The notes under the pieces: model-generated
What the model saw: only the letters and a program-made list of their open reading frames with translations
The model's database searches: none
Told to the model about the DNA's origin: nothing
Shown: positions 55,644 to 64,000 of the stretch, in pieces
How positions within the stretch are numbered: the stretch's first letter is position 1
How the letters are laid out: each line of letters begins with the position of its first letter
Made by a program: the position numbers and the translations under genes
Assembly: GCA_038141705.1 (NCBI GenBank)
Contig: JAYQIQ010000004.1
Location: 1,364,001 to 1,428,000 of the forward strand
Source: Eutrophomonas brisbanensis
Lineage (GTDB): Bacteria > Pseudomonadota > Gammaproteobacteria > Burkholderiales > Eutrophovitaceae
DNA length: 64,000 bases
Direction of reading: 5' to 3'

Positions 55644-56435
55644 TTAGTCGAATCGTGGTTTTCTCTTCTCAAGAAATGCTGTGACCGCTTCCTCGTGAGC
55701 GGGCATCTTTTGGGCAATAGCTTGTAGGTTTGCGGATAGTTCGAGAAGGCTTTCTAAGTCCAATTTCTGTCCTTCGCGCAACAGTCGTTTCGTCATCCTG
55801 AGAACTGCACCAGGATTTTTGGATATTTCTTGCGCTAGTTTTATCGTATTTGGCATTAGCTCTTCGGTGTCCACTACTGAAGAGACTAGACCGATGCGTA
55901 GCGCCTCTTCAGCGTTAATTTGTGCGCCAGTAAAACTTAGCTCTGATGCTTTTGACATACCGATCACTCTTGGTAAAAACCATGCGCCTCCATCCCCTGG
56001 GATGATGCCAACCTTGATAAAACTTTCAGCGAAGATCGCTTGCTCTGACGCGATTCGTATATCGCACATGCAAGATAGGTCACAGCCTGCACCAATCGCT
56101 GGACCATTTACAGCCGCTATTGTTGGAATCTCCAGTCGATACAGTGCCAATGGTATGCGTTGTATCCCCTCGCGATAACTCCGCCTGATCTCGTCAGACG
56201 AGAGATCGTCATCAATAATTTTTTTCATATCTTTCAGATTTCCGCCAGCTGAGAACGCCGAACCAGCGCCAGTGATAATTGCGACTTTAATTTGCTCATT
56301 TTTGTTGATCATGTCGCATGCAGATACGAATTCATCTGCTGCACTGTTTCCAGTCAAGGCGTTTCGCGTTTCAGGTTCATTCATTGTTAAGGTAACAATC
56401 GAGCCTTCGATCTGAGTGTCAAGAAATTTAGCCAT
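55644..56435 (-). CDS. Enoyl-CoA hydratase/isomerase family protein (crotonase)
   Basis: A 263-residue crotonase. The oxyanion-hole segment SAFSAGGNLKDM near residue 65 and GPAIGAGCDLSCMCDIRIA near 110-128 are typical. Near 132-140 AESFIKVGIIPGDGGAWFLPRVIG carries a Gly/Asp where hydratases have catalytic Glu pairs. It hydrates trans-2-enoyl-CoA in beta-oxidation. The acyl-CoA dehydrogenases upstream in the same direction complete the first steps of a beta-oxidation-like module. Confidence 0.88.
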   Translation of the reverse strand: MAKFLDTQIEGSIVTLTMNEPETRNALTGNSAADEFVSACDMINKNEQIKVAIITGAGSAFSAGGNLKDMKKIIDDDLSSDEIRRSYREGIQRIPLALYRLEIPTIAAVNGPAIGAGCDLSCMCDIRIASEQAIFAESFIKVGIIPGDGGAWFLPRVIGMSKASELSFTGAQINAEEALRIGLVSSVVDTEELMPNTIKLAQEISKNPGAVLRMTKRLLREGQKLDLESLLELSANLQAIAQKMPAHEEAVTAFLEKRKPRFD

Positions 56436-56473
56436 AGTATTAAGTACCGAATTTTGTTTTGAGATAAATGAGT

Positions 56474-57487
56474 TCAGAGATTAGTGGCAATAAACTCAGA
56501 GAAGTTTTTAGTTTGACCTCCAAGTAGATATTTTCCAATCCGTTTATTCCAAAAGCTCTCTGAGCCAAAATCAGTTTTCCAGTCAATGAGTGCGCGGGTG
56601 AATCGTTGAAGTGAGTATTCTTCGGTGATGCCAATTGCACCGTGAACCGCATGCGCGATCTTCAATGACTTTTCGGCAGCTTGACTAGTTCGCGCCTTCG
56701 CGACGCCGGAGAGGAGGGGGTGCGGAACCTCGAGACTTTCCATACAAGCGTATTGCGTTATCGCGTTCGCCGCAGATATCTCTTCCGCCATCACGCTGAG
56801 TTGTTGCTGAATGGCTTGAAACTTAGAAATTTGTTTCCCAAATTGAGATCGTTGTTTAGAGTATTCAAGGGTAATTTCAAGAATTCTATTTAGCGAACCC
56901 GTCATCGTGCACGCGGTTACCAGTGCGGCTGCCTCTAACCAGGGATACGAAAGATCTATTCTCTCTCCGAAACTATGAGGGTTCGACCAAGTAAGATTTC
57001 TGTGGCTGCTGCTCGATAGCGATAGATCCTCTTGATCGGCATCGTTCTTCGGAAGGAGCCAGGGTGACCAAGTTGGATCGAGTGGGTCAATCACGACAAA
57101 ATATTCCGCACTACTTCCAAATGCAGTGCTTCTGGATCGAAGGGTGTTCTCGTCGGAGTCGACTGACCGTAACGCTATCGAAATCGGAAGATTTTTAGTT
57201 TCGCTAGTCAATTGTTTTTCGATTAAACCAGAAATGAGCATTGACAAGCCAAGAGGAATTTCTGGTGCGTTAGCTCCAGATTCTACCCAGAACGCTTGCA
57301 TGTCGGGAATCGTTATTCCCGCCCCCCCAGCGTTCTCGTTAGCCATGATTCCAAGGAATCCAGAATCAACAATTTTCTGCCAAGCATTTGAACCATTTTC
57401 TCCACTAGTTGTGGACGTAAAGGGTTGACTAGATGAGCCCTCAAGTAGATCGCTAAAACCTTCAAGTAATGTTTTATTGTCGTTCAT
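56474..57487 (-). CDS. Acyl-CoA dehydrogenase family protein, small subunit-like
   Basis: A 337-residue ACAD with a shorter N-terminal domain and the conserved QFGKQISKFQAIQQQLS and AHAVHGAIGITEEYSLQRFTR segments. Its start overlaps the stop of the previous gene by 4 bases (ATGA). Short ACADs paired with a normal-length one form heteromeric enzymes in steroid and aromatic side-chain oxidation. The catalytic Glu is not obvious, consistent with a partner subunit. Confidence 0.85.
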   Translation of the reverse strand: MNDNKTLLEGFSDLLEGSSSQPFTSTTSGENGSNAWQKIVDSGFLGIMANENAGGAGITIPDMQAFWVESGANAPEIPLGLSMLISGLIEKQLTSETKNLPISIALRSVDSDENTLRSRSTAFGSSAEYFVVIDPLDPTWSPWLLPKNDADQEDLSLSSSSHRNLTWSNPHSFGERIDLSYPWLEAAALVTACTMTGSLNRILEITLEYSKQRSQFGKQISKFQAIQQQLSVMAEEISAANAITQYACMESLEVPHPLLSGVAKARTSQAAEKSLKIAHAVHGAIGITEEYSLQRFTRALIDWKTDFGSESFWNKRIGKYLLGGQTKNFSEFIATNL

Positions 57488-58638
57488 CGCAACCCCAACC
57501 CACGCGCAATCATGCCTCTGAGGATTTCCCGTGTCCCCCCTCTCAGCGAGTAGGTGGGACTTATCTGCATACCATAAGCCAGTGCCGAGAGAAGCTCTTG
57601 CGACACTGCGCTCTCTGGATTCGTGGCCAAATTCTCGGCAAGCGCGTAAGGAATCATTTGCTCTAGTTCGGTGCCGAGGTCTTTTACAATTGCAGACTCG
57701 ATCACGGGTTCTTCGGCTTCTTCAATTTTTGCGACAACCGAGAGCGACATCGCTCTGAGCGTGATGAGATCCGTCAGTATTTTTCCGGCAAGCGGTGATG
57801 CATCATTCGTTAACGCAGCGTTACGCGAGTGTTGGATCCATGCATCGAAGAGAGTTATAGAGGAATAAACGCGTTCAGGCCCGCTTCTTTCGAATGCGAG
57901 TTCACTTATGACTTGCTGCCAACCCACACCCTCTATTCCGACGAGGCAATTATCAGGCAAGAAAACTTCGTTGAAAAAAACCTCATTAAAGTGGTGGTCA
58001 CCGGTTAGGTCACGGATCTTTCGAATATCGATTCCGGGTTGTTTTAAATCAACAATAAATTGTGACAATCCTTCTTGACGATCCTCTGATGTGCCGCTCG
58101 TACGCACGAGAATGATCATAAAGTCACAAAGGTGCGCGTTCGTTGTCCAAATTTTCTGTCCAGATAAACTCCAACCCCCATCAATTTTCGTGGCCCGCGT
58201 ACGTACACTTGCCAAATCAGAACCGGAATTTGGTTCACTCATCCCAATGCAGAAAAAGGCATCTGCGCTGCAGATTTTTGGTAGGTAGAACGATTTTTGT
58301 TCGTCGGTCCCATATTTCAAGATGAGTGGTGCGCTTTGTCGGTCGGCTATCCAGTGCGCTCCAACGGGCATTCCATTTAGGAGGAGTTCCTCTATGACAG
58401 TAAATCTCGAGAAACCATCTTTTCCTTGTCCGCCGAATTTCTTTGGGATGGTCAATCCAATAAAACCATTTTTAGCAAGTGCCTTACTGAAGTCGCGGTC
58501 AAATCCCATCCAGGACTTTGCTTTTTGAATTTCCGTTAATTTTGGTTTGTACGATCTCAGGAAAGTTTGCACATCCTCCCGTAGAGCCTGCGGGCTCTTC
58601 GGTAACGGTTTCGCTTCGAAATTGGTTACGACTGTCAT
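57484..58638 (-). CDS. Acyl-CoA dehydrogenase
   Basis: A 384-residue ACAD with the signature SEPNSGSDLASVRT (near 135) and GGTREILRGMIARGL at the end. The FAD-binding and substrate strands are in order. It should oxidise an acyl-CoA with electrons passed to ETF. It overlaps the short ACAD by 4 bases and is immediately downstream of the CaiB/BaiF gene, so acyl-CoA formation and oxidation are coupled in one operon. Confidence 0.92.
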   Translation of the reverse strand: MTVVTNFEAKPLPKSPQALREDVQTFLRSYKPKLTEIQKAKSWMGFDRDFSKALAKNGFIGLTIPKKFGGQGKDGFSRFTVIEELLLNGMPVGAHWIADRQSAPLILKYGTDEQKSFYLPKICSADAFFCIGMSEPNSGSDLASVRTRATKIDGGWSLSGQKIWTTNAHLCDFMIILVRTSGTSEDRQEGLSQFIVDLKQPGIDIRKIRDLTGDHHFNEVFFNEVFLPDNCLVGIEGVGWQQVISELAFERSGPERVYSSITLFDAWIQHSRNAALTNDASPLAGKILTDLITLRAMSLSVVAKIEEAEEPVIESAIVKDLGTELEQMIPYALAENLATNPESAVSQELLSALAYGMQISPTYSLRGGTREILRGMIARGLGLR

Positions 58639-58640
58639 TG

Positions 58641-59869
58641 TTAAATAATTTTTTTATCCCGGAGCTCTTCAACCTCACCTCGGGTAAGACCGCAAATCGA
58701 GGAGAGCACTTCGTCAGTGTGCTCTCCGAGAGAGGGGGGCGGCAAGTCATAACGCACAGGTGTTTTTGATAATTTGATCGGGTTACCTACTAAATTTAAA
58801 GATCCAAATTCTTTATGATCAACTTTTATTGTCATACCGCGATCTTGAATTTGTTCATGGGTGAACACGGAATCTAAATCGTTGATTGGGCCACAAGGAA
58901 CTCCGAGTGATTCGAGTTTGTCAACCCAAACGGAGCTTGTATCTTGTAACGTAATCTCTTCAATTAAGGATTCGATAGCTGCGCGGTGTTTTACTCTTGC
59001 TGCATTCGTAGAAAATTTTTTATCTGCGAGCTCATTCGAACCTAAACACTTCACAAGTTTCGCAAATTGTGTGTCGTTCCCAACGGCAATAATGATAAAA
59101 CCATCTTTCGTTTTAAAGTCGCGGTATGGGACGACGTTAGGGTGGGCGTTACCGAGGCGTGTAGGGACCGTGTCGCCATAGAAGTAATTCATCGCTTGGT
59201 TCGCGAGAACGCTGACTTGTACATCGAGGAGAGATAAATCGATATGCTGGCCCTCACCTGTACGATCTCGATAGCGGAGCGCAGCGAGTATCGATGTTGA
59301 AGCATACATCCCGGTTAAAATATCTGCGAGAGCAACTCCTACCTTCATTGGGCCACCGCCAGGCTCCGCGTCGGGTTTTCCGGTAATACTCATGAGGCCA
59401 CCGAGGCCTTGAATCAAGAAGTCATAACCTTTTTCTTTGCCCAAGGTCCTGTTTGTCCGAATCCTGTTATTGAGCAGTAGATGAGTTTTGGGTTTAAGGT
59501 CTTTACCGTTTCGTAGTCTAGCCTGTACTTGGTAAGTCCCCCCACTGCGTAGTTTTCCACCAAAATATCTGAGGCTTTTATTAGTTCACAGACGATTTCT
59601 CTACCTGCTTCGGTCGTAAAGTCTAGGGTAATGGATCGTTTATTTCTATTCGTGCAAAAGTTGTAGGCTGCAGTTTTTCCAGAATCGCTGTTCTTTCCTT
59701 CCGCATACGGAGGACCCCAAGATCGCGTGTCATCACCGCCGTCGGGTTTTTCGACCTTGATGATTTCTGCGCCAAGGTCCCCTAGTAACTGGGTTGCCCA
59801 AGGTCCAGCGAGAATGCGGGATAGGTCGAGCACACGTATGCCTTGGAGAGATTGAGTGCTAGATGTCAT
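58641..59869 (-). pseudogene. CaiB/BaiF family CoA-transferase, frameshifted
   Basis: The first part (MTSSTQSLQGIRVLDLSRILAGPWATQLLGDLGAEIIKVE) has the family start and EKPDGGDDTRSWGPP. The frame breaks near 59429-59440 at runs of T (A on the coding strand): one missing A restores FGQTGPWAKEKGYDFLIQGLGG. The C-terminal part follows, including the catalytic Asp region DFLIQGLGGLMSITG. It moves CoA between acyl groups, supplying the ACAD pair. The joint is at a homopolymer, so a sequence error is likely. Confidence 0.87.
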
Positions 59870-59942
59870 AGATTGAGGCGCTAGAGTTATTTGTTTGTAT
59901 TGTCCCGAGCTATCTCCTCATGCTAGCACTGCAAGGGGGTAG

Positions 59943-59969
59943 CTGCTCTGGGAAGGAATCCCAGAGCAG
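59943..59969. terminator. Strong hairpin after the tartrate-dehydrogenase-like gene
   Basis: An 11-bp perfect stem, CTGCTCTGGGA (59943-59953) and TCCCAGAGCAG (59959-59969), with a five-base loop. It lies just past the stop of the minus-strand gene at 59975. It lacks a T tract, so it may act as a Rho-assisted or mRNA-stabilising end rather than a classic terminator. Confidence 0.55.
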
Positions 59970-59974
59970 GTCAG

Positions 59975-61033
59975 TTAAATCGCGGAGGCGATTGCTTTTC
60001 CAATATCTTCCGTTTTGGCTGTTCCTCCAAGATCTGGAGTTTTCGGACCAGATATCAAACATTCCTCAATCGCATTGGTAATTGCCAGGGCAGCCGCATC
60101 CTCCCCGAGATGGTTGAGCATCATCGCACCAGACCAAATTTGAGCGATCGGATTAGCTATTTTTTTTCCAAAAATATCCGGCGCTGAACCATGTACTGGC
60201 TCGAACAGTGATGGATGCGTTTTTTCCGGGTTAATATTTGCAGATGGTGCAACTCCAATCGTTCCGGCTGTCGCAGGTCCTAAATCAGAAATGATATCTC
60301 CAAAAAGATTAGAAGCTACGATGACATCAAATCGCTGTGGGTTGAGTACGAGCTGAATCGTGATGCCGTCAATGTGATATTGATCCGTACTAATTTCTGG
60401 GAAGTTCTTACTCATCTCCTTAAAGCGTTCGGCCCAATACGGCATCGTGATTGAGATTCCATTCGATTTGGTCGCGGAAGTCACATGTTTTCTATCCCTG
60501 CCTTTGGCCAGTTCAAATGCATAGCGCATGATTCGATCAACACCTTTGCGGGTAAAAACTGACTGTTGAGTGACCGTTTCTCGGTCCGTGCCTTCAAAAA
60601 TTCTCCCACCAACCGATGAGTATTCTCCCTCGGTGTTTTCACGCACGACAAGGTAGTCAATGTCTCCAGGCTTCCGTCCGCTTAATGGACTTGGAACGCC
60701 TGCGAGTAGTTTAACTGGTCGCAGGTTTACATACTGATCGAATTCTCTTCGGAATTTGATCAGTGAGTCCCACAGCGCCTTGTGGTCGGGAACGATCGCA
60801 GGCCACCCGTTTGCGCCGAAAAAAATGCAATCATGATGCCCAATGTCCTCTCGCCATGTAGGCGGCATCCAGTAGTCATGTTTTTCGTAGTTATCACAAC
60901 TCCAATTAAATTCGTCTAATTTTAGTTTGAACCCAAATTTTCTAGAGACAGCGTCCAGGACTCGTAGTCCCTCGGGCATAACCTCTTTTCCAATACCATC
61001 GCCGGCGATAACGGCTATCTTGTATGAACCCAT
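59975..61033 (-). CDS. Isocitrate/isopropylmalate dehydrogenase family protein (tartrate dehydrogenase-like)
   Basis: A 352-residue protein. It has the family motifs GDGIGKEVMPE, LRPVKLLAG, VRENTEGEYSS and NLFGDIISDLGPATAGTIG. The closest group by layout is tartrate dehydrogenase/decarboxylase (TtuC-like), which oxidises tartrate or D-malate. The ATG at 61033 is chosen because GAGGAT lies upstream; an in-frame TTG at 61054 is the alternative. It is divergent from the MDR gene at 61221 across 187 bases. Confidence 0.85.
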   Translation of the reverse strand: MGSYKIAVIAGDGIGKEVMPEGLRVLDAVSRKFGFKLKLDEFNWSCDNYEKHDYWMPPTWREDIGHHDCIFFGANGWPAIVPDHKALWDSLIKFRREFDQYVNLRPVKLLAGVPSPLSGRKPGDIDYLVVRENTEGEYSSVGGRIFEGTDRETVTQQSVFTRKGVDRIMRYAFELAKGRDRKHVTSATKSNGISITMPYWAERFKEMSKNFPEISTDQYHIDGITIQLVLNPQRFDVIVASNLFGDIISDLGPATAGTIGVAPSANINPEKTHPSLFEPVHGSAPDIFGKKIANPIAQIWSGAMMLNHLGEDAAALAITNAIEECLISGPKTPDLGGTAKTEDIGKAIASAI

Positions 61034-61220
61034 ATGCTTACAATCCTCGGTCAATCTTAATTTGAATAAAATAACGCACTAAATTGGAGTGCATCGCTCA
61101 TTTTAATGTTTTATTCGTGTTTAGCGAAGACCACCGGCGCCTTTGGCGTGCAAAGAGGTGTGGGACGGTTTCTGCAAACGAAACTATTTATAGGATTTTA
61201 AGTTTTAGGGAGGAGTACCC

Positions 61221-62222
61221 ATGAGAGTTGTTGAAGCATCAGAATTTAAAATTAGTAGTCTTCGACTCGCGGAACGTGAAACGCCAACGCCAAAACATGG
61301 CGAGATCATGGTGAAAATTTCCTCTGCGAGTTTGAATTATCGTGACCTGGCGATTCTTGACCAGTCCTATATGCCAAATTTGAAACTACCGTACGTGCCA
61401 TGTTCCGATTGCGCGGGTGAAGTGGTAGAGGTCGGTAAAGGGGTCAAACGGTTTGCGTCCGGGGATCGTGTGGTACCGGTGTATACGCAGGGGTGGTACG
61501 ACGGCCGACCAACGTTAGCTCAACGGACGACTCAAACACTCGGAGCGCCCTTGAGTGGAGTGCTCCAGGAATACATCGTGATTCCTGAGGATGAAGCGGT
61601 TCACTCGCCGAAGTCATTGTCAGATCAGGAAGCGTCAACGCTTCCGATCGCTGCATTGACGGCTTGGAATACGCTTCAGCAGGGCGGAATCAAGGCTGGT
61701 GATACCGTCTTGCTTCAAGGAACCGGTGGGGTTTCTATCTTTGCGCTTCAATTTGCCAAGATTTTTGGGGCAAAAGTGATTATCACCTCTTCCTCGGATG
61801 AGAAGTTAAAGCGGGCGCAAGCGCTGGGTGCAGATTTTTGTATCAACTACAAACAAAATCCGGAGTGGGAGAAAGTGGTTCGGGAGATGACAGATGGTCG
61901 TGGTGTTGACATTGTTGTTGAGACTACCGGCGCAACGCTCTCGCAGTCGCTTGCTGCTGTAAAGTTTGCGGGGTTCATTGGTGTTATCGGATTTGTTGGT
62001 GGTCACGAAGTAAAAATTTCAGTGAAAACATTGATCGGACCACTCGTCCGTGTCCAAGGAATCGCCACCGGGTCTCGCTCTCAGTTAGAGGAGTTAATTA
62101 GGGCGATCGATTGCCATCAGGTCAAGCCTGTTATCGATTCCATATTCCCATTAGAGAAAGCGCAGGAAGCCTTTAACCACCTGAAGAGTGGCGCGCACTT
62201 TGGAAAAATTGTGATTGCTTAG
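61221..62222 (+). CDS. MDR-superfamily zinc-free NAD(P)-dependent oxidoreductase
   Basis: A 333-residue protein of the same branch as the gene at 27463: SLNYRDLAILDQSYMP and the cofactor motif GTGGVSIFALQFAKIFGA. It is preceded by a good GGAGGA-like ribosome binding site (GGGAGGAG). It is divergent from the tartrate-dehydrogenase-like gene. The substrate is unknown. Confidence 0.86.
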   Translation: MRVVEASEFKISSLRLAERETPTPKHGEIMVKISSASLNYRDLAILDQSYMPNLKLPYVPCSDCAGEVVEVGKGVKRFASGDRVVPVYTQGWYDGRPTLAQRTTQTLGAPLSGVLQEYIVIPEDEAVHSPKSLSDQEASTLPIAALTAWNTLQQGGIKAGDTVLLQGTGGVSIFALQFAKIFGAKVIITSSSDEKLKRAQALGADFCINYKQNPEWEKVVREMTDGRGVDIVVETTGATLSQSLAAVKFAGFIGVIGFVGGHEVKISVKTLIGPLVRVQGIATGSRSQLEELIRAIDCHQVKPVIDSIFPLEKAQEAFNHLKSGAHFGKIVIA

Positions 62223-62350
62223 TATGATTTCGATCAAGGGCCTCGAGTTTATTGGGGTATAATCCTGGACCTTGAGACGTGTCTGGCAAAGATTGTTTTG
62301 GGGCAACCCAACCAATTGAATCTGAGGTTCACGAAATCTTGAAGTACTAA

Positions 62351-62379
62351 ACAATGGGTCCTCGTCGAGGCCCTATTGT
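62351..62379. promoter_or_regulatory. Long imperfect hairpin between MDR and CoA-transferase genes
   Basis: ACAATGGGTCCTC and GAGGCCCTATTGT pair over 13 positions with one mismatch and one wobble, with a GTC loop. There is no T tract. It may be a terminator for the MDR gene or a leader element of the CoA-transferase gene. Confidence 0.4.
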
Positions 62380-62436
62380 CCATGCCGATAACATCTCTTT
62401 CAGACTTTCGTACATCGTAAAAACCGTGGGTAATTC

Positions 62437-63615
62437 ATGAGACCGTTAGAGGGTATAACTGTAGTTGCGCTTGAGCATGTGATCGCCGGACCGTTTTGTA
62501 CGCGCCAACTTGCTGATCTGGGCGCAAGAATCATAAAGATTGAACGTCCAGCGGGCGGTGATCCTACCCGAGGGTATGACGATCGGGTAAATGGATTAGC
62601 CTCACATTTTGTTTGGACCAACCGTTCCAAAGAGAGTATTACTCTTGATCTAAAGCAGGAGGAGGGCCGCGAAGTCGTGCATGACCTTCTGAAAGACGCG
62701 GATGTTTTGCTGCAAAATCTTGCTCCGGGTGCTGCGGACAGGATGGGATTTTCGTATGAGAAATTAAAAGACAAGCATCCTCGCTTAATTTGTTGTGATA
62801 TTTCTGGATACGGCGCAGACGGGCCCTACAGGGACAAAAAAGCTTACGACCTGTTAATTCAGGCTGAGTCCGGATTGGTTTCCATCACGGGTTCCCCCGA
62901 TGAGCCAGCAAAGGCAGGATGTTCAATCGTAGATATATCTGCTGGTATGTATGCGCTTAGTAACATTCTCGCTGCGATTATTCAGAGAGGCAAAACCGGA
63001 AAGGGTTGTCGTATCGATATTTCGATGCTCGAGTCGATGTGTGAATGGATGAATTTCCCGCTCTACTACGCTTACGACGATGCTCCACCTCCAGTACGGG
63101 CAGGGGCGTCTCATGCAACCATTTATCCTTATGGGCCATTCCCAGTTGGAGATGGAAACACTGTGATGTTGGGATTACAAAATGAGAGGGAGTGGGCGAT
63201 TTTTTGCGACCAAGTATTGAGAAAACCGGAGCTTACGACTGATCCGCGTTTCTCATCAAACACGAAACGATCTGAATCTCGAAAGGCCCTCTTCGATATC
63301 ATTGTCGATACGTTCTCAACTATGACGTTAGCGGAGGTGACCGATAGATTGGATGCTGCAAAAATCGGGAATGCCTCAATGAATACGATGAAACAAGTTT
63401 GGGATCACGCCCAACTCGAATCGCGTAACCGATGGAGGATGGTTGATACGCCTGTCGGAAAAATAAAGTCTTTATTACCGCCAGGTATTCCGGAGGAATT
63501 TGATCCGAGAATGGATCCGATTCCAGCGGCTGGCGAGCACTCTACCGCGATTTTGAAAGAACTCGGTTACGGCGAAAACCGCATCGAAGAATTAAGACAG
63601 AAAAAAGTTATTTAA
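62437..63615 (+). CDS. CaiB/BaiF family CoA-transferase
   Basis: A 392-residue family III CoA-transferase with an intact start (MRPLEGITVVALEHVIAGPFCTRQLADLGARIIKIERP), the catalytic-Asp region DKKAYDLLIQAESGLVSITGS near 145, and GKGCRIDISMLESM. It transfers CoA between carboxylic acids. Its paralogue at 58641 is in the opposite strand. It is followed by an ALDH gene. Confidence 0.92.
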   Translation: MRPLEGITVVALEHVIAGPFCTRQLADLGARIIKIERPAGGDPTRGYDDRVNGLASHFVWTNRSKESITLDLKQEEGREVVHDLLKDADVLLQNLAPGAADRMGFSYEKLKDKHPRLICCDISGYGADGPYRDKKAYDLLIQAESGLVSITGSPDEPAKAGCSIVDISAGMYALSNILAAIIQRGKTGKGCRIDISMLESMCEWMNFPLYYAYDDAPPPVRAGASHATIYPYGPFPVGDGNTVMLGLQNEREWAIFCDQVLRKPELTTDPRFSSNTKRSESRKALFDIIVDTFSTMTLAEVTDRLDAAKIGNASMNTMKQVWDHAQLESRNRWRMVDTPVGKIKSLLPPGIPEEFDPRMDPIPAAGEHSTAILKELGYGENRIEELRQKKVI

Positions 63616-63647
63616 TTTAAAAAATTAGAATTTTCTTGGAGAAGTCA

Positions 63648-64000
63648 ATGAACGCATCAGAAATTCAGAACTACGCAATGCTCGTTAACGGGAAGCCTGT
63701 TCAGGCTCACAACGGGCAAACCTTGGACGTGATTGATCCGTGTAGCGGAAAACCTTTCGCGAGAATTCCCGACGGAGGCGAGGCTGACGTTGATGCTGCC
63801 GTAGCCGCTGCGCAAGCGGCGCTCGATGGAAAATGGGGAAAGACACCACCTGTTGAGCGTAGTCGTATTCTTCAGCGATGGGCGAACTTAATACTCGATC
63901 ACTTTGATGAGCTCTCGGAATTAGAGTCTCGTGATACCGGTAAACCGATTACGGCAGGGCGCGCAGATATTACTGCGACTGCGAGATATTTTGAATTCTA
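63648..64000 (+). CDS. Aldehyde dehydrogenase, N-terminal fragment
   Basis: ATG 63648 follows TTGGAGAAG. The 117 visible codons (NYAMLVNGKPVQAHNGQTLDVIDPCSGKPFARIP ... ESRDTGKPITAGRADI) are a normal ALDH N terminus, with the GKP before the Rossmann domain. The catalytic part lies outside the right edge. It probably belongs with the CoA-transferase gene 32 bases upstream. Confidence 0.85.
   Translation, partial: MNASEIQNYAMLVNGKPVQAHNGQTLDVIDPCSGKPFARIPDGGEADVDAAVAAAQAALDGKWGKTPPVERSRILQRWANLILDHFDELSELESRDTGKPITAGRADITATARYFEF

Noticed and set aside
1..64000. Mobile elements, prophage, CRISPR or defence island
   Set aside because: No transposase, integrase, att-like repeats, regular spacer repeats or known defence genes were seen.

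Overview
The window looks like a chromosomal piece of a heterotrophic betaproteobacterium, probably Burkholderiales-like, with moderate to low GC and AT-rich spacers. The indications are the gene orders M48 peptidase/orn, rpmE-rho-trxA and fdxA next to an AddB/AddA-like pair; a Cupriavidus-type PhaA, BktB and phasin set; and the homodimeric AceE type of pyruvate dehydrogenase. No tRNA, rRNA, IS element, prophage or CRISPR array was seen.

Layout. 1-17.5 kb is mostly housekeeping: partial M48 peptidase, orn, pgi, phasin, two thiolases, hslR-hslO, an ArnT-like glycosyltransferase, rpmE, rho, trxA, fdxA and an AddB/AddA-like recombination pair. 17.5-25.1 kb is a minus-strand accessory block: AHL-lactonase-like hydrolase, carboxymuconolactone decarboxylase, 3-hydroxyisobutyrate dehydrogenase-like protein, SDR, N-acyl-D-amino-acid deacylase, a catalytically degenerate S1C/PDZ protein, OxyR and a membrane fatty-acid hydroxylase. 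25.1-32.6 kb holds a cold-shock gene with a clear promoter, long leader and terminator, an acyl-CoA synthetase, a TfdA-like dioxygenase with an MDR oxidoreductase and a glyoxalase-II-like protein, and a Fur-boxed feoAB operon. 32.6-42.6 kb carries an aldehyde dehydrogenase, an Old Yellow Enzyme, and a minus-strand operon that combines a TRAP transporter with an HpaD-like extradiol dioxygenase and 2-hydroxymuconate-branch enzymes. 42.6-49 kb has a TlpA-like thioredoxin, aceE, an Lrp regulator, a LOG-family protein and a Na+/solute symporter preceded by a 29-residue membrane peptide and a structured leader. 49-64 kb is a catabolic region: SDR, two alpha/beta hydrolases (one fluoroacetate-dehalogenase-like), ADH, ALDH, ketopantoate-reductase-like protein, VOC protein, crotonase, paired acyl-CoA dehydrogenases, two CaiB/BaiF CoA-transferases, a tartrate/isopropylmalate-type dehydrogenase, an MDR protein and a partial ALDH.

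The genome segment suggests a scavenger of aromatic and carboxylic or acyl compounds that makes PHA granules and uses TRAP and SSS transporters for uptake. A striking technical or evolutionary feature is that at least eleven genes, including aceE and oxyR, are broken by small indels, mostly one base and mostly at short homopolymer runs. The reading frames resume perfectly on the other side, so many are probably consensus indel errors rather than pseudogenes. For these genes I give the coordinates of the rejoined gene.
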